A stretch of 15,037 bases of DNA from contig CAZTLP010000029.1 of assembly GCA_964614345.1 (NCBI GenBank), positions 1 to 15,037 of the forward strand. The letters run 5' to 3'. The DNA is from AEGEAN-183 sp964614345 (lineage in GTDB: Bacteria; Pseudomonadota; Gammaproteobacteria; Magnimaribacterales; Magnimaribacteraceae). Below, piece after piece: positions 5,847 to 13,972 of this stretch; position 1 is the stretch's first letter, and the number at the start of each line of letters is the position of its first letter. The position numbers and the translations under genes were made by a program. The notes beneath the pieces were generated by a model that saw only the letters and a program-made list of their open reading frames with translations, made no database searches and was not told the origin of the DNA.

Positions 5847-7760
5847 ATGAGTGAAGTAAATATAGACAGGAAGCATAATCAAATTGAAGAATTAGGCTTT
5901 GATCCTGATGCTTTAGCAGAAAAATATCTTCTTGAAAGAGACAAGCGCCTTAGAGAGGATGGTAATGATCAGTACCTAGAAGTAAAAGGAGAATTTTCTT
6001 ATTTTGTTGAAGACCCCTACGTTGACGAAGAAATAGAAAGAGAACCCCTAGAAGATGAGGTAGAAGTGCTCATAGTAGGAGGTGGATTCGGCGGAATGTT
6101 GGCTGCTGCTAGGTTAAGAGAAGCTGGAATAGATGACTTTAGGATTATTGAAAAGGCCGGAGACTTTGGGGGCACTTGGTATTGGAATAGATACCCTGGT
6201 GCATCTTGTGACATAGAATCATATGTATATTTTCCTCTGCTAGAAGAAACTGGTTTTATTCCTAAGAAAAAATATACAGATGCTCCTGAAACTCTTGAGT
6301 ACTGTCGTGTACTATCTAAGAAATTTAAACTTTATGAAAATGTATGTTTTCAAACTGAAGTAACTTCCACTGCATGGGATGAAGAGGCGCAACGATGGAC
6401 AGTTAATACAAATAAAAACGACTCCATCAAAGCTAAGTATGTGGTCCATTCCAATGGACCCTTAAATCGTCCGAAACTTCCTGCTATAAAAGGCATTAAT
6501 AATTATAAAGGACATACCTTTCATACCAGTAGATGGGATTATGAATACACTGGGGGCACTTCACTCGGAAACTTGTCTAATCTGAAGGGTAAAAAAATTG
6601 CTGTTATAGGGACAGGCGCTACTGCAGTGCAATGCGTACCTCATTTAGGAGAAGCGGCAGAAAAACTATATGTTTTTCAAAGAACTCCTTCTTCTATCGA
6701 TGTAAGAAACAATAAAGAAACAGATTCAGATTGGCTAACTAACCAAAAACCAGGATGGCATAATGAAAGGAGAAATAACTTTGAATCACTTCTAACCGGT
6801 GCACCCGTTAAAGAAGACTTAGTATCTGACGGCTGGACAGAGGCATTTAGACTTTTATTTGGTAGTGTAAGAAGTAAAGCCCCTTCTAAATTAAGAATGT
6901 TCTCTTGGGCAGTGACTTCTATAGCTTCTCCAGACATGTACAGATTAGGTCTCAAGCAGTACATGACAAATAAAGCCATGACGCATATGGATATAAGAAA
7001 TGCCATGCAAATGGCCGATTATCAAAAAATGGAAAAGGTAAGATCTCGTGCTGATGAAGTGGTTCAAAACAAGGATACAGCAGAGTCTTTAAAACCTTAC
7101 TATAACCAATTCTGTAAGAGACCTTGCTTTCATGATGAGTACTTACAAACCTTTAACCTTCCCGGCGTGGAACTCATAGATACTGATGGTAAAGGGTTAA
7201 GCGAAATCTCAGAAAAAGGTATTATTTTTGAAGGTAAAGAATACGAAGTGGACTGTATTATTTTTGCAACTGGTTTTGAAGTAGGAACTGATTACAGCAG
7301 AAGATGTGGTTACCAAATATACGGCGTAGATGGTGTTTCAGTATCTGAGAAATGGCAAGATGGCCTAGCAACTTTCCATGGCATGCATTCAAAGGGTTTC
7401 CCAAACTGTTTCTTCTTTGGGCCAGCTCAATCTGGTTTTACTGCTACTTACACTTACTCTCTCGATGAACAGAGTATACATCTAGCTTATATTCTTAAGT
7501 CAGCAAAAGAGAAAGGGGTTTCAAGGATTGAAGCTAGTCAAGAAGCTGAAAATAAATGGGTTCAAACTATAATTGATAAGGCTAGGATTACTGCAGACTT
7601 TCAAGAAAAATGTACTCCGGGTTACTACAATAATGAAGGGAAAATAAACCAGAAACCTCAAAACGGTATGTATGGTGGTGGTCCAATAGAGTTTTTTGCA
7701 CTAATGAAGAAATGGAGATCTAAAGGTAACCTTGAAGGTCTTGAATTAACTCAACAATAA
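5847..7760 (+). CDS. Baeyer-Villiger-type flavin-containing monooxygenase
   Basis: This 637-residue class B flavoprotein monooxygenase uses FAD, NADPH and O2 to insert oxygen next to a carbonyl, turning ketones into esters or lactones. An acidic N-terminal extension of about 70 residues precedes the FAD Rossmann motif GGGFGG (78-83), as in longer members such as 4-hydroxyacetophenone monooxygenase. GGTWYWNRYPGASCDIES (108-125) matches the second BVMO signature. The fingerprint F-x-G-x3-H-x3-W-(P/D) is present at 220-231 as YKGHTFHTSRWD, with Tyr in place of Phe. The NADPH-binding Rossmann motif is GTGATA (255-260), followed by FQRTPSS. The late IIFATGFEVGTDY gives the ATG motif. It heads an apparent operon with the GNAT gene 19 bases downstream. 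Substrate is unknown; the long form and the nearby esterase and acyl-CoA genes favour a bulky ketone. Confidence 0.9.
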   Translation: MSEVNIDRKHNQIEELGFDPDALAEKYLLERDKRLREDGNDQYLEVKGEFSYFVEDPYVDEEIEREPLEDEVEVLIVGGGFGGMLAAARLREAGIDDFRIIEKAGDFGGTWYWNRYPGASCDIESYVYFPLLEETGFIPKKKYTDAPETLEYCRVLSKKFKLYENVCFQTEVTSTAWDEEAQRWTVNTNKNDSIKAKYVVHSNGPLNRPKLPAIKGINNYKGHTFHTSRWDYEYTGGTSLGNLSNLKGKKIAVIGTGATAVQCVPHLGEAAEKLYVFQRTPSSIDVRNNKETDSDWLTNQKPGWHNERRNNFESLLTGAPVKEDLVSDGWTEAFRLLFGSVRSKAPSKLRMFSWAVTSIASPDMYRLGLKQYMTNKAMTHMDIRNAMQMADYQKMEKVRSRADEVVQNKDTAESLKPYYNQFCKRPCFHDEYLQTFNLPGVELIDTDGKGLSEISEKGIIFEGKEYEVDCIIFATGFEVGTDYSRRCGYQIYGVDGVSVSEKWQDGLATFHGMHSKGFPNCFFFGPAQSGFTATYTYSLDEQSIHLAYILKSAKEKGVSRIEASQEAENKWVQTIIDKARITADFQEKCTPGYYNNEGKINQKPQNGMYGGGPIEFFALMKKWRSKGNLEGLELTQQ

Positions 7761-7779
7761 ACTGTAAAAAGAATTTTCT

Positions 7780-8277
7780 GTGCATATTCTTACCCTCGCT
7801 AAACCTCCTAGTGAGAATGAAGTTAAGGAAATGCACGTCATCAATCAAGAGAACGTTCCAGAGCTTGGTGGTTTGTCTGAGCTCGAAGATTTCTGGGCGC
7901 GTGTAAACTGGTCTGAGGTTATCTTTGTATATAAATACGAGGATGTGATTAAGGCATTTGTGCTCTGTATGCGAGAGGGACAAACTTACAACTCTCCAAA
8001 CTATGAATATATATCAAACCGTTTCAATAAATTTCTTTATGTTGATCGAATTGCTGTGCAAGAACAGTTTAGAAGAAAAGGCATAGCTGAAAAAATTTAT
8101 TCAAAGGTTATAGATAAAGGGAAAGAAAATAACCTAGATATTCTTTGTGAAGTAAACACTAAACCTTCGAATGAAACTTCAATGGCTTTTCACAACAAAA
8201 TGGGATTTGAAGAAATAGGTACTAATGATTTCGAAAAAAATAGTGTCGTCTATCTGCGAAGACCTTGTACTAAATAA
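7780..8277 (+). CDS. GNAT acetyltransferase, COG3818-like
   Basis: This protein of about 165 residues has a single GNAT domain that should transfer an acyl group from acetyl-CoA to an unknown amine. The acetyl-CoA loop is QEQFRRKGIA (94-103), after the FLYVDRIAV strand. NSPNYEYI, CEVNTKPSNETSMAFHNKMGFEEIG and the closing VVYLRRP fit the uncharacterised COG3818 group. The start is uncertain: GTG at 7780 gives the full length, and has AAAGA seven bases upstream; ATG at 7831 would start at MHVINQENV, close to where family members usually begin, but the AAGGA before it is only one base away. The gene lies 19 bases after the monooxygenase, and its stop overlaps the next start (TAATG), so it is probably translated in step with the aldehyde dehydrogenase. 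Confidence 0.8.
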   Translation: MHILTLAKPPSENEVKEMHVINQENVPELGGLSELEDFWARVNWSEVIFVYKYEDVIKAFVLCMREGQTYNSPNYEYISNRFNKFLYVDRIAVQEQFRRKGIAEKIYSKVIDKGKENNLDILCEVNTKPSNETSMAFHNKMGFEEIGTNDFEKNSVVYLRRPCTK

Positions 8278-9833
8278 TGACTCCAGAACTTAAAAAAATA
8301 TTTACAGTAGATCCTTTTAAGGGGATGAACCAAGAAGTACCTGGTGAAGTCTGCAACCTCCTTAAAGGCAAATGGGTTCAAGGAGAGGTTTTTAGAAAAG
8401 ACATACCGGATCCAATGAATGGAGAGAATTTTTTAAATGTCCCGGATACCACTGAATACGAAGAATTCATTAATAATCTGGATTCATGTCCTAAAAGCGG
8501 TCTACACAATCCATTAAAGAATGTAGAACGGTATTTGATGTTGGGAAAAGTATGTGCAAAAACTGCAGAAATATTAAGGGAAGATGAAGTAGAAAAATAT
8601 TTTACTAAACTAATCCAGCGAGTGATGCCTAAAAGCGACTCTCAATGCCTTGGGGAAGTAACTGTAACTAGAGTCTTCTTTGAAAACTTCTCAGGTGATA
8701 ATGTAAGGTTTTTAGCTAGAAGTTTTTCTAATCCTGGAGATCATTTAGGTCAAGAATCATCAGGCTATAGATGGCCATTTGGTCAAGTCTGTATTATTGC
8801 GCCTTTTAACTTCCCATTAGAAATACCTGCTCTGCAATTGATGGGTGCGCTTTTTATGGGGAATAAGCCTTTAGTCAAAGTTGATTCAAAAGTTAGTGTG
8901 GTATTCGAACAACTTTTAAGATTATTGATTTATTGTGGTTTGCCTGCTGAGGATGTTGATTTCATCAATTGCAAAGGCGAAGTAATGGGTGAATTGGTTA
9001 AAAAAAGCGAAAATAAAATTAGACTTCTACAATTCACTGGTTCAAAGGAAGTAGCTAATAGATTAGCCGTTGAAACTAAAGGTAAAATTAGAATAGAAGA
9101 CGCAGGTTTCGATTGGAAAATTATAGGCCCTGATTATGACCCTGAATGGTCAGAATATGTAGCTTGGCAAGCTGATGAAGATGCATATAACGCTTCCGGG
9201 CAAAAATGTTCAGCTCAAAGTATTTTATTTGTTCACGAAAACTGGGAAAAAGATCTTATTCCCAGAATAGCTGAACTAGCTTCTAATAGAAAACTTAAAG
9301 ATCTAGATATTGGACCTGTACTGACTTGGTCGAATTCTCAGATAAAAGAACATCTTGATTCTTTACTTAAAATAAAGGGATCGAAATTGTTATTTGGTGG
9401 AAAAGAACTAAGCGATCATTCAATACCGGTTTCCTATGGATCTATTCAGCCGACTGCTGTCCAAGTTCCCATTAAAGAGCTTTTAACAACTAACTTTGAA
9501 CTGATAACTAAAGAACTCTTCGGTCCTTTTCAGGTAATAGTTTCCTATTCAGATAAAGAAATAGATCAAATGAAGAAAATTCTTGAAAAAATCACTCAAA
9601 ACTTAACTGCCGCTATAGTTAGTAATGATACTTTCTTCCAACAAGACATATTAGCTAACACCATAAATGGAACTACTTATACTGGAATGAGAGCTAGAAC
9701 AACAGGAGCACCCCAAAATCATTGGTTCGGACCTTCAGGTGACCCAAGATCAGCTGGAATTGGAACTCCAGAAGCTATTGTTAATACTTGGAGTGCACAC
9801 AGAGAAATAATTAAAGATTCTGGTCCTCAATAA
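8277..9833 (+). CDS. delta-1-pyrroline-5-carboxylate dehydrogenase, plant-type (ALDH12-like)
   Basis: This 518-residue NAD(P)+-dependent aldehyde dehydrogenase should oxidise glutamate-5-semialdehyde (P5C) to glutamate in proline or ornithine breakdown. The ALDH core is complete: PFNFPLE with Asn178, FTGS (253-256), the general base Glu274 in IRIEDAGFDWK, and nucleophile Cys311 in SGQKCSAQS. Several blocks (GNKPLVKVDSKVS, EDAGFDWK, SGQKCSAQS, LFGGKEL, TTGAPQNHWFGP) match, from memory, the mitochondrial P5C dehydrogenase of plants (ALDH12A1) rather than the usual bacterial PutA/RocA (ALDH4) type. The plant enzyme is longer by an N-terminal transit peptide that is absent here. The ATG overlaps the stop of the GNAT gene. 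No proline dehydrogenase gene is in view. Its stop is three bases from the esterase stop on the other strand. Function by homology is fairly secure; a shifted substrate is possible. Confidence 0.88.
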   Translation: MTPELKKIFTVDPFKGMNQEVPGEVCNLLKGKWVQGEVFRKDIPDPMNGENFLNVPDTTEYEEFINNLDSCPKSGLHNPLKNVERYLMLGKVCAKTAEILREDEVEKYFTKLIQRVMPKSDSQCLGEVTVTRVFFENFSGDNVRFLARSFSNPGDHLGQESSGYRWPFGQVCIIAPFNFPLEIPALQLMGALFMGNKPLVKVDSKVSVVFEQLLRLLIYCGLPAEDVDFINCKGEVMGELVKKSENKIRLLQFTGSKEVANRLAVETKGKIRIEDAGFDWKIIGPDYDPEWSEYVAWQADEDAYNASGQKCSAQSILFVHENWEKDLIPRIAELASNRKLKDLDIGPVLTWSNSQIKEHLDSLLKIKGSKLLFGGKELSDHSIPVSYGSIQPTAVQVPIKELLTTNFELITKELFGPFQVIVSYSDKEIDQMKKILEKITQNLTAAIVSNDTFFQQDILANTINGTTYTGMRARTTGAPQNHWFGPSGDPRSAGIGTPEAIVNTWSAHREIIKDSGPQ

Positions 9834-9836
9834 GAA

Positions 9837-10748
9837 TTATCCATTCAAGAATTCGACCATTCTATCTATGGCCTGTCTAGACTCAGGGAAGAAATCTTCA
9901 AAGTGAAGAAAGCCATGAGGCATGTTTTCATAATAAAACTCCTCGTTTTTTATACCTTGAGAATTTAATTTCTCGGCTAAAAGTTTTGAACCTGCCATAA
10001 GTCCATCTAAAGTGCCGCAAAGAATATGAGCTGGGGGAAGTTTATCTGAGACATGAATTGGACTAACCCTCGGATCAGAAAGTACAGCTTCATCGCGTTC
10101 TGATCCTAGATAAGAGCCCACCATCATCTCCATCATTAGGTCGGAAGCTTGAGTGTCAACAATATTATCAGATGCTTGGCCCATAGATGAAAAGTCAAAA
10201 ACCCCATAGATAAGAAGTATTTTCTTTATATCAACTTCACTGTCATCTACTAGTGAGGCAGCACATGCAGCAGTCAGATTGCCACCAGCTGAATCGCCTC
10301 CCACTGACAATCTATTTGAGTCTCCTTTGTACTTTTCGGCATTAGCTACAACCCATCTGAGTGACTCACAACATTCATCAAAGCCCTGCGGAAAAGGATT
10401 TTCAGGGGCTAAAGCATAATCAACATTAAAAACTAAGAACCCTGCCTCCGCAAATCGATGACAGATTTTCCGATGAGATTTAGGACTTCCTGATATCCAA
10501 CCACCGCCATGGAAATAAACCAAAATAGGGAAAGGTCCTTCACCTTTAGGTATATGAATATCAGTAGTTAGTGAATGATCTTCTTTTTCAGAAATCTCGA
10601 CTTCAGTAAGATAATTGCCTATCTCCGGAAGGTTTTTGTTTGCTCCACTTGATTCTATTGCTTCTTCTAGAATATTCCTAAAGTCATTTATGTCTTTGGG
10701 TACCCTTTCATTAAAAATATTCGCTAGTGGGTCTATATTCTCCGTCAT
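9837..10748 (-). CDS. alpha/beta hydrolase, hormone-sensitive-lipase-family esterase
   Basis: This 303-residue esterase has no signal peptide and is probably cytoplasmic. It has the family IV (HSL) arrangement: oxyanion motif HGGGW (80-84), nucleophile elbow GDSAGGN with Ser153, acid Asp248 in GTLDGL, and His278 in MPHGF. The first 70 residues form the usual helical cap. Family members hydrolyse short- to medium-chain esters or lactones. The promoter-distal position after an acyl-CoA dehydrogenase, and the facing Baeyer-Villiger monooxygenase, suggest it opens an ester or lactone made during ketone breakdown; that is inference. The start at 10748 is well supported by AGGAG (complement of 10757-10761) eight bases upstream, overlapping the stop codon of the preceding gene. 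Confidence 0.9.
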   Translation of the reverse strand: MTENIDPLANIFNERVPKDINDFRNILEEAIESSGANKNLPEIGNYLTEVEISEKEDHSLTTDIHIPKGEGPFPILVYFHGGGWISGSPKSHRKICHRFAEAGFLVFNVDYALAPENPFPQGFDECCESLRWVVANAEKYKGDSNRLSVGGDSAGGNLTAACAASLVDDSEVDIKKILLIYGVFDFSSMGQASDNIVDTQASDLMMEMMVGSYLGSERDEAVLSDPRVSPIHVSDKLPPAHILCGTLDGLMAGSKLLAEKLNSQGIKNEEFYYENMPHGFLHFEDFFPESRQAIDRMVEFLNG

Positions 10749-10756
10749 GTCTTTAT

Positions 10757-10761
10757 CTCCT
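10757..10761 (-). promoter_or_regulatory. strong ribosome binding site of the esterase gene
   Basis: The minus strand reads TAAGGAGA, then seven bases, then ATG. The TAA is the stop of the acyl-CoA dehydrogenase gene, so the ribosome binding site is built onto the upstream stop codon. This fits translational coupling, and it is one of few canonical sites in the window. Confidence 0.7.
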
Positions 10762-11969
10762 TATTTTTCTTCTAAGCTGGCATCTCTTTCACCAAAGTCC
10801 CAACCAGCTCCATTATTTTCATAATTTCTTAGAATTCTTTTCGCTACAGATTGAACATGCACCTCATCAGGCCCATCATAGATTCTGGCCTCTCTGGCAT
10901 GACGATACATTAAGCTTAAAGGAGTATCATCAGTTAGGCCTTTGGCACCATGTGCTTGTATGGCTCTATCTATAACATTGTGAAGCATTTCAGCCCCAAC
11001 TACTTTAATCATCCCTATCTCAATTCTTGCATCATCGCCCTGATCAATACGCTTAGCTGCATCTAAAGTTAGTTGCCTGCTTGCTTGGATCTCACAAGCA
11101 CTATCGAATACAAACTTTTGCATTAACTGTTTCTCAGCTAAAGAAGTACCAAATGTTTTTCGTTCGTGTAATCGTCTACACAATAAGTCAAATGCTCTTT
11201 GTGCTTGGCCTAGCCATCGCATGCAATGAAATATTCTTCCTGGACCAAGTCTCCTTTGGGCAATAATAAAACCATGCCCTCTTGGACCTAGAAGATTTTC
11301 TTCTGGGACTCTTACGTTGTCATATTCAACTTCGTAGTGACCGCCATTAATCCCGAGAACTGGTGTTTCTCTTACTATTTTGTAACCCGGATTATCAGTA
11401 GGAACTATTATCATGCTAAAAGCTCCGTGACCCGGTGTATCTGGTTCGGTCCGAACCATAACTGTAGTATAAGCTGCCCTTGCTGCCCCACTGGTAAACC
11501 ACTTTCTTCCATTTATTACCCATTCTCCATCCTCTAATACAGCAGCCGTCTGTAATTGTGTAGGATCCGAACTGGCAGTGTCAGGTTCAGTCATACCGAA
11601 GCTAGGAAATATCTCACCTGCAACTAAAGGCCCTAAATAGGCATCTCTCCATCTGTCTGAAGCAAATTCCCTCAACATAATGGAATCTTGTAAAGAATGA
11701 GTTCCTAGAGCGACCATCGCAGGTGAAGACCGTCCTACAACTTCATTTACATACACGTATTCCATGAAAGGCATCCCTTGTCCTCCTATGTCTACAGGAT
11801 GTCCTAAAGCCCAAAGATTCTTTTCTTTGGCTTTATCCATAAGCTCTTTTAATTTCTGGTTAGATTCCTCGCTTCTTTGATTTAAAACTGCTTCAGCTGG
11901 ATAAACTTCGTTCTCAACAAAGTCTTTAACTTCTGCTCTGACTTTACGCCAATCTCTGCTTTCACTCAC
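10761..11969 (-). CDS. acyl-CoA dehydrogenase (ACAD10/11-like)
   Basis: This flavoprotein of about 402 residues should oxidise an acyl-CoA to the trans-2-enoyl-CoA in beta-oxidation. Counting from GTG 11969, the FAD/substrate segment FGMTEPDTASSD is at about 124-135, INGRKWFTSGA at 152-162, QAHGAKG at 338-344, and the C-terminal ARIYDGPDEVH at 361-371. The residue where medium-chain enzymes have the catalytic Glu (YEG) is Asp365 (YDG), as in the ACAD10/11-like group with its DGPDEVH motif. The longest frame begins with TTG at 11999, but GTG at 11969 has GGAGAG (complement of 11975-11980) five bases upstream and begins MSESRDW, so I prefer it. The stop overlaps the esterase ribosome binding site. 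Substrate is unknown. Confidence 0.9.
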   Translation of the reverse strand: MSESRDWRKVRAEVKDFVENEVYPAEAVLNQRSEESNQKLKELMDKAKEKNLWALGHPVDIGGQGMPFMEYVYVNEVVGRSSPAMVALGTHSLQDSIMLREFASDRWRDAYLGPLVAGEIFPSFGMTEPDTASSDPTQLQTAAVLEDGEWVINGRKWFTSGAARAAYTTVMVRTEPDTPGHGAFSMIIVPTDNPGYKIVRETPVLGINGGHYEVEYDNVRVPEENLLGPRGHGFIIAQRRLGPGRIFHCMRWLGQAQRAFDLLCRRLHERKTFGTSLAEKQLMQKFVFDSACEIQASRQLTLDAAKRIDQGDDARIEIGMIKVVGAEMLHNVIDRAIQAHGAKGLTDDTPLSLMYRHAREARIYDGPDEVHVQSVAKRILRNYENNGAGWDFGERDASLEEK

Positions 11970-11974
11970 ATTAA

Positions 11975-11980
11975 CTCTCC
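11975..11980 (-). promoter_or_regulatory. ribosome binding site deciding the acyl-CoA dehydrogenase start
   Basis: GGAGAG on the minus strand is followed by TTAAT and then GTG at 11969. It lies inside the longer TTG-started frame and favours the GTG start. An overlapping ATG in another frame is followed at once by TGA and can be ignored. Confidence 0.6.
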
Positions 11981-12020
11981 ACTTAATTGAAGAATTCAAT
12001 GTATATAAAATCTAGAGGAT

Positions 12021-12899
12021 TTACAATTTATCTTCTTTTAATTCTGGTCCAAAAAAATTGGTCATGCCTACCCCCAATAGAATGAGGAAGCAACCAGAAA
12101 GCATAGAGATTGTTATCGATTCATTTAAAAATATATTAGCCCAGACCATTCCGGCAACTGGAACTATAAAAAGAACTGAAGATGCGCCTACAGGACCCAT
12201 CCTTCTTATTAAAATTACAAAGGCGACATAAGCTAAGCCTGTACAGAGAAATCCCAATAAAAGAATACTAATCCATACCCTTCTGGGTAACTCAAAACTA
12301 ACCCCACCCTCATAAACACTAAAGGGTAAAAACATCATAGTTCCAACTATTAAAGTCATGGTGGCTAGATAGGCCGGGTCAATATGGCTAAGTTTGTAAA
12401 GGTAATTAGAGCAAGCTCCGTACATAAAGGCACCTAATAAACAACAAATAAAAGGAATCCAAGAAAATTGAAGAGACTCGTAACCAACAAAAACAATTAG
12501 ACCAGCAAACCCAATTATTAAACCCACTAGCTGTATCCAACTAAACTCAAACCTTAACCAAAGAATAGATATGACAAAAGCAAATAAAGGTGAAGTGGCA
12601 TTCATTACTGAAAGTGTCCCTGCATTTAAAGCTAAAGCAGCATAAGCAAATAAGAAGAAAGGCAAAGTAGCATTAAATATTCCAAAAATAATTAGTGGCT
12701 TTAATTGATTTCTGAACCCCTGAAAATGGCGTTTTCGTAAAAAAATTGGGGCTAAAAAAGCTGCTGCGATTATTAACCTTGAAGTAACTAAATCTATAGG
12801 GCCTACCACAGGGGCTGCAATTTTAGTAAACATAAAGGAAGCTCCCCATGTTAAGCCAATGGCTATAATTAAAATAATATTTATAAAAAAATTATTCAC
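12021..12899 (-). CDS. EamA-family (DMT superfamily) transporter
   Basis: This 292-residue inner-membrane protein has about ten membrane helices in two EamA repeats of roughly five each. The first opens with GLTWGASFMFTKIAAP (15-30), the typical repeat-one start; the second covers about residues 150-280. PVAGMVWANIFLNESIT in the last third is the conserved late-repeat loop of the family. Such proteins usually export amino acids or small metabolites, and sequence does not show the cargo or direction. The start is GTG at 12899; an in-frame TAA directly precedes it, so no earlier start exists, and no Shine-Dalgarno is seen. It lies 47 bases after the dioxygenase and about 50 before the acyl-CoA dehydrogenase, inside an apparent minus-strand operon. 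Confidence 0.9.
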   Translation of the reverse strand: MNNFFINIILIIAIGLTWGASFMFTKIAAPVVGPIDLVTSRLIIAAAFLAPIFLRKRHFQGFRNQLKPLIIFGIFNATLPFFLFAYAALALNAGTLSVMNATSPLFAFVISILWLRFEFSWIQLVGLIIGFAGLIVFVGYESLQFSWIPFICCLLGAFMYGACSNYLYKLSHIDPAYLATMTLIVGTMMFLPFSVYEGGVSFELPRRVWISILLLGFLCTGLAYVAFVILIRRMGPVGASSVLFIVPVAGMVWANIFLNESITISMLSGCFLILLGVGMTNFFGPELKEDKL

Positions 12900-12946
12900 T
12901 TACTTAAAAATGCCCTAAAAGACACTAGGTATAGGTTGTGTTTTTG

Positions 12947-13813
12947 TTATACGGGCTGATCTCCTATGATCGTCACCCTTTCAACTCTTCTAACTTGGGG
13001 CCAGTAATCTGAAGAGGCATAATGCTGCACTGCCCTGTTGTCCCAAAATGCTATTGAGTTGTCTTCCCACACAAAACGACACTGATATTCTGGTGTAGCT
13101 GTTCTTGAATAAAGAAATCTCAACATTCTTGATGATTCATCGGGATCCCAATCTTTAATATATTGAGTAAAAGCTGCATTAACATAGATTAACTTCTTCC
13201 CTGTGTCGGGATGAGTTCTTATAACAGGATGCTCAGGCATAGGGTATTTTTTGTTAAAGACCTCTATCTCCTCTTCGCTAGCTCCATTTTTTTGTAATCT
13301 TTTTCTGAAACCTACAAAATCGTGAACTGCCATAGCTCCATCTAGCTTTTCTTTAACTTCATCTGTTAAATCTTCATAAGCTGCATACATATCAGCAAAT
13401 AAGGTATCGCCTCCTACTTTGGGTGATTCCTTCATCCTCAAGATCGAGCCTAAAGAAGGCTCAAGTCTCCAAGTAACATCAGAATGCCATGTATTTTCTC
13501 TTCCTTTACTCTTTTCGTTATGTGTAATCTTTAAAACTTCTGGGTATTGTTCATCATTACTCGCAAAAGGATGGATTTCCAGCTCCCCAAAATTTTTAGC
13601 AAAATCCATATGCTCTTCAATGGTTAAATCCTGATCCCTAAAGAAGATAACTTTATAAACCAATAGAGCTTTGTAAATTTCATCCTTTAAAGAGTCTGTT
13701 AGAGGTTGTTTTAAGTCTAGGTCTAAAAGTTCAGCACCAATTGTTGGACTAAGTCTCTTGATGGAGTAAGGATGGGGTTTCTCTTCAAAAGAGTCTGGTT
13801 CAAAATTTTCCAT
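12947..13813 (-). CDS. TauD/TfdA-family Fe(II)/2-oxoglutarate dioxygenase
   Basis: This 288-residue cytosolic enzyme should hydroxylate a substrate using Fe(II), 2-oxoglutarate and O2, giving succinate and CO2. The iron triad is complete: His110 and Asp112 in WHSDVTW, and distal His264 in NRAVQHYASSDY. Arg279, fifteen residues further on, corresponds to the TauD arginine that holds 2-oxoglutarate. GGDTLFADMYAAYEDL (134-149) is the typical block after the HxD motif. The family includes taurine, 2,4-D and alkylsulfate dioxygenases; without flanking sulfonate transport genes I do not call it taurine-specific. Once the scaffold duplication is removed, its ATG lies four bases after the stop of the acyl-CoA synthetase, with AGGA ten bases upstream, so the two are surely co-transcribed. 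Confidence 0.92.
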   Translation of the reverse strand: MENFEPDSFEEKPHPYSIKRLSPTIGAELLDLDLKQPLTDSLKDEIYKALLVYKVIFFRDQDLTIEEHMDFAKNFGELEIHPFASNDEQYPEVLKITHNEKSKGRENTWHSDVTWRLEPSLGSILRMKESPKVGGDTLFADMYAAYEDLTDEVKEKLDGAMAVHDFVGFRKRLQKNGASEEEIEVFNKKYPMPEHPVIRTHPDTGKKLIYVNAAFTQYIKDWDPDESSRMLRFLYSRTATPEYQCRFVWEDNSIAFWDNRAVQHYASSDYWPQVRRVERVTIIGDQPV

Positions 13814-13817
13814 TTTC

Positions 13818-13872
13818 TTAATTTCCTGAAACTTTTCTTTCTTTACCTTCCCAGAAAGGATCTCTTATCTCC
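13818..13872. repeat. 55-base direct duplication, left copy
   Basis: This is identical over all 55 bases to 13973-14027 and abuts the N run. On the minus strand it encodes the last residues and stop of the acyl-CoA synthetase, so it is the unmerged end of one contig rather than a biological repeat. Confidence 0.95.
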
Positions 13873-13972
13873 NNNNNNNNNNNNNNNNNNNNNNNNNNNN
13901 NNNNNNNNNNNNNNNNNNNNNNNNNNNNNNNNNNNNNNNNNNNNNNNNNNNNNNNNNNNNNNNNNNNNNNNN
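13873..13972. other. scaffold gap of 100 Ns
   Basis: Exactly 100 Ns is a standard placeholder length for a gap of unknown size. The identical 55-base contig ends on both sides indicate that the true gap is negative: the contigs overlap and nothing is missing. Confidence 0.95.

Noticed and set aside
11970..11999. Ten-residue N-terminal extension of the acyl-CoA dehydrogenase from a TTG start
   Set aside because: A strong GGAGAG ribosome binding site lies inside this extension and points to GTG at 11969.
12947..13813. Naming the dioxygenase tauD (taurine dioxygenase)
   Set aside because: Only family-level residues are visible, and no taurine or sulfonate transport genes are nearby.
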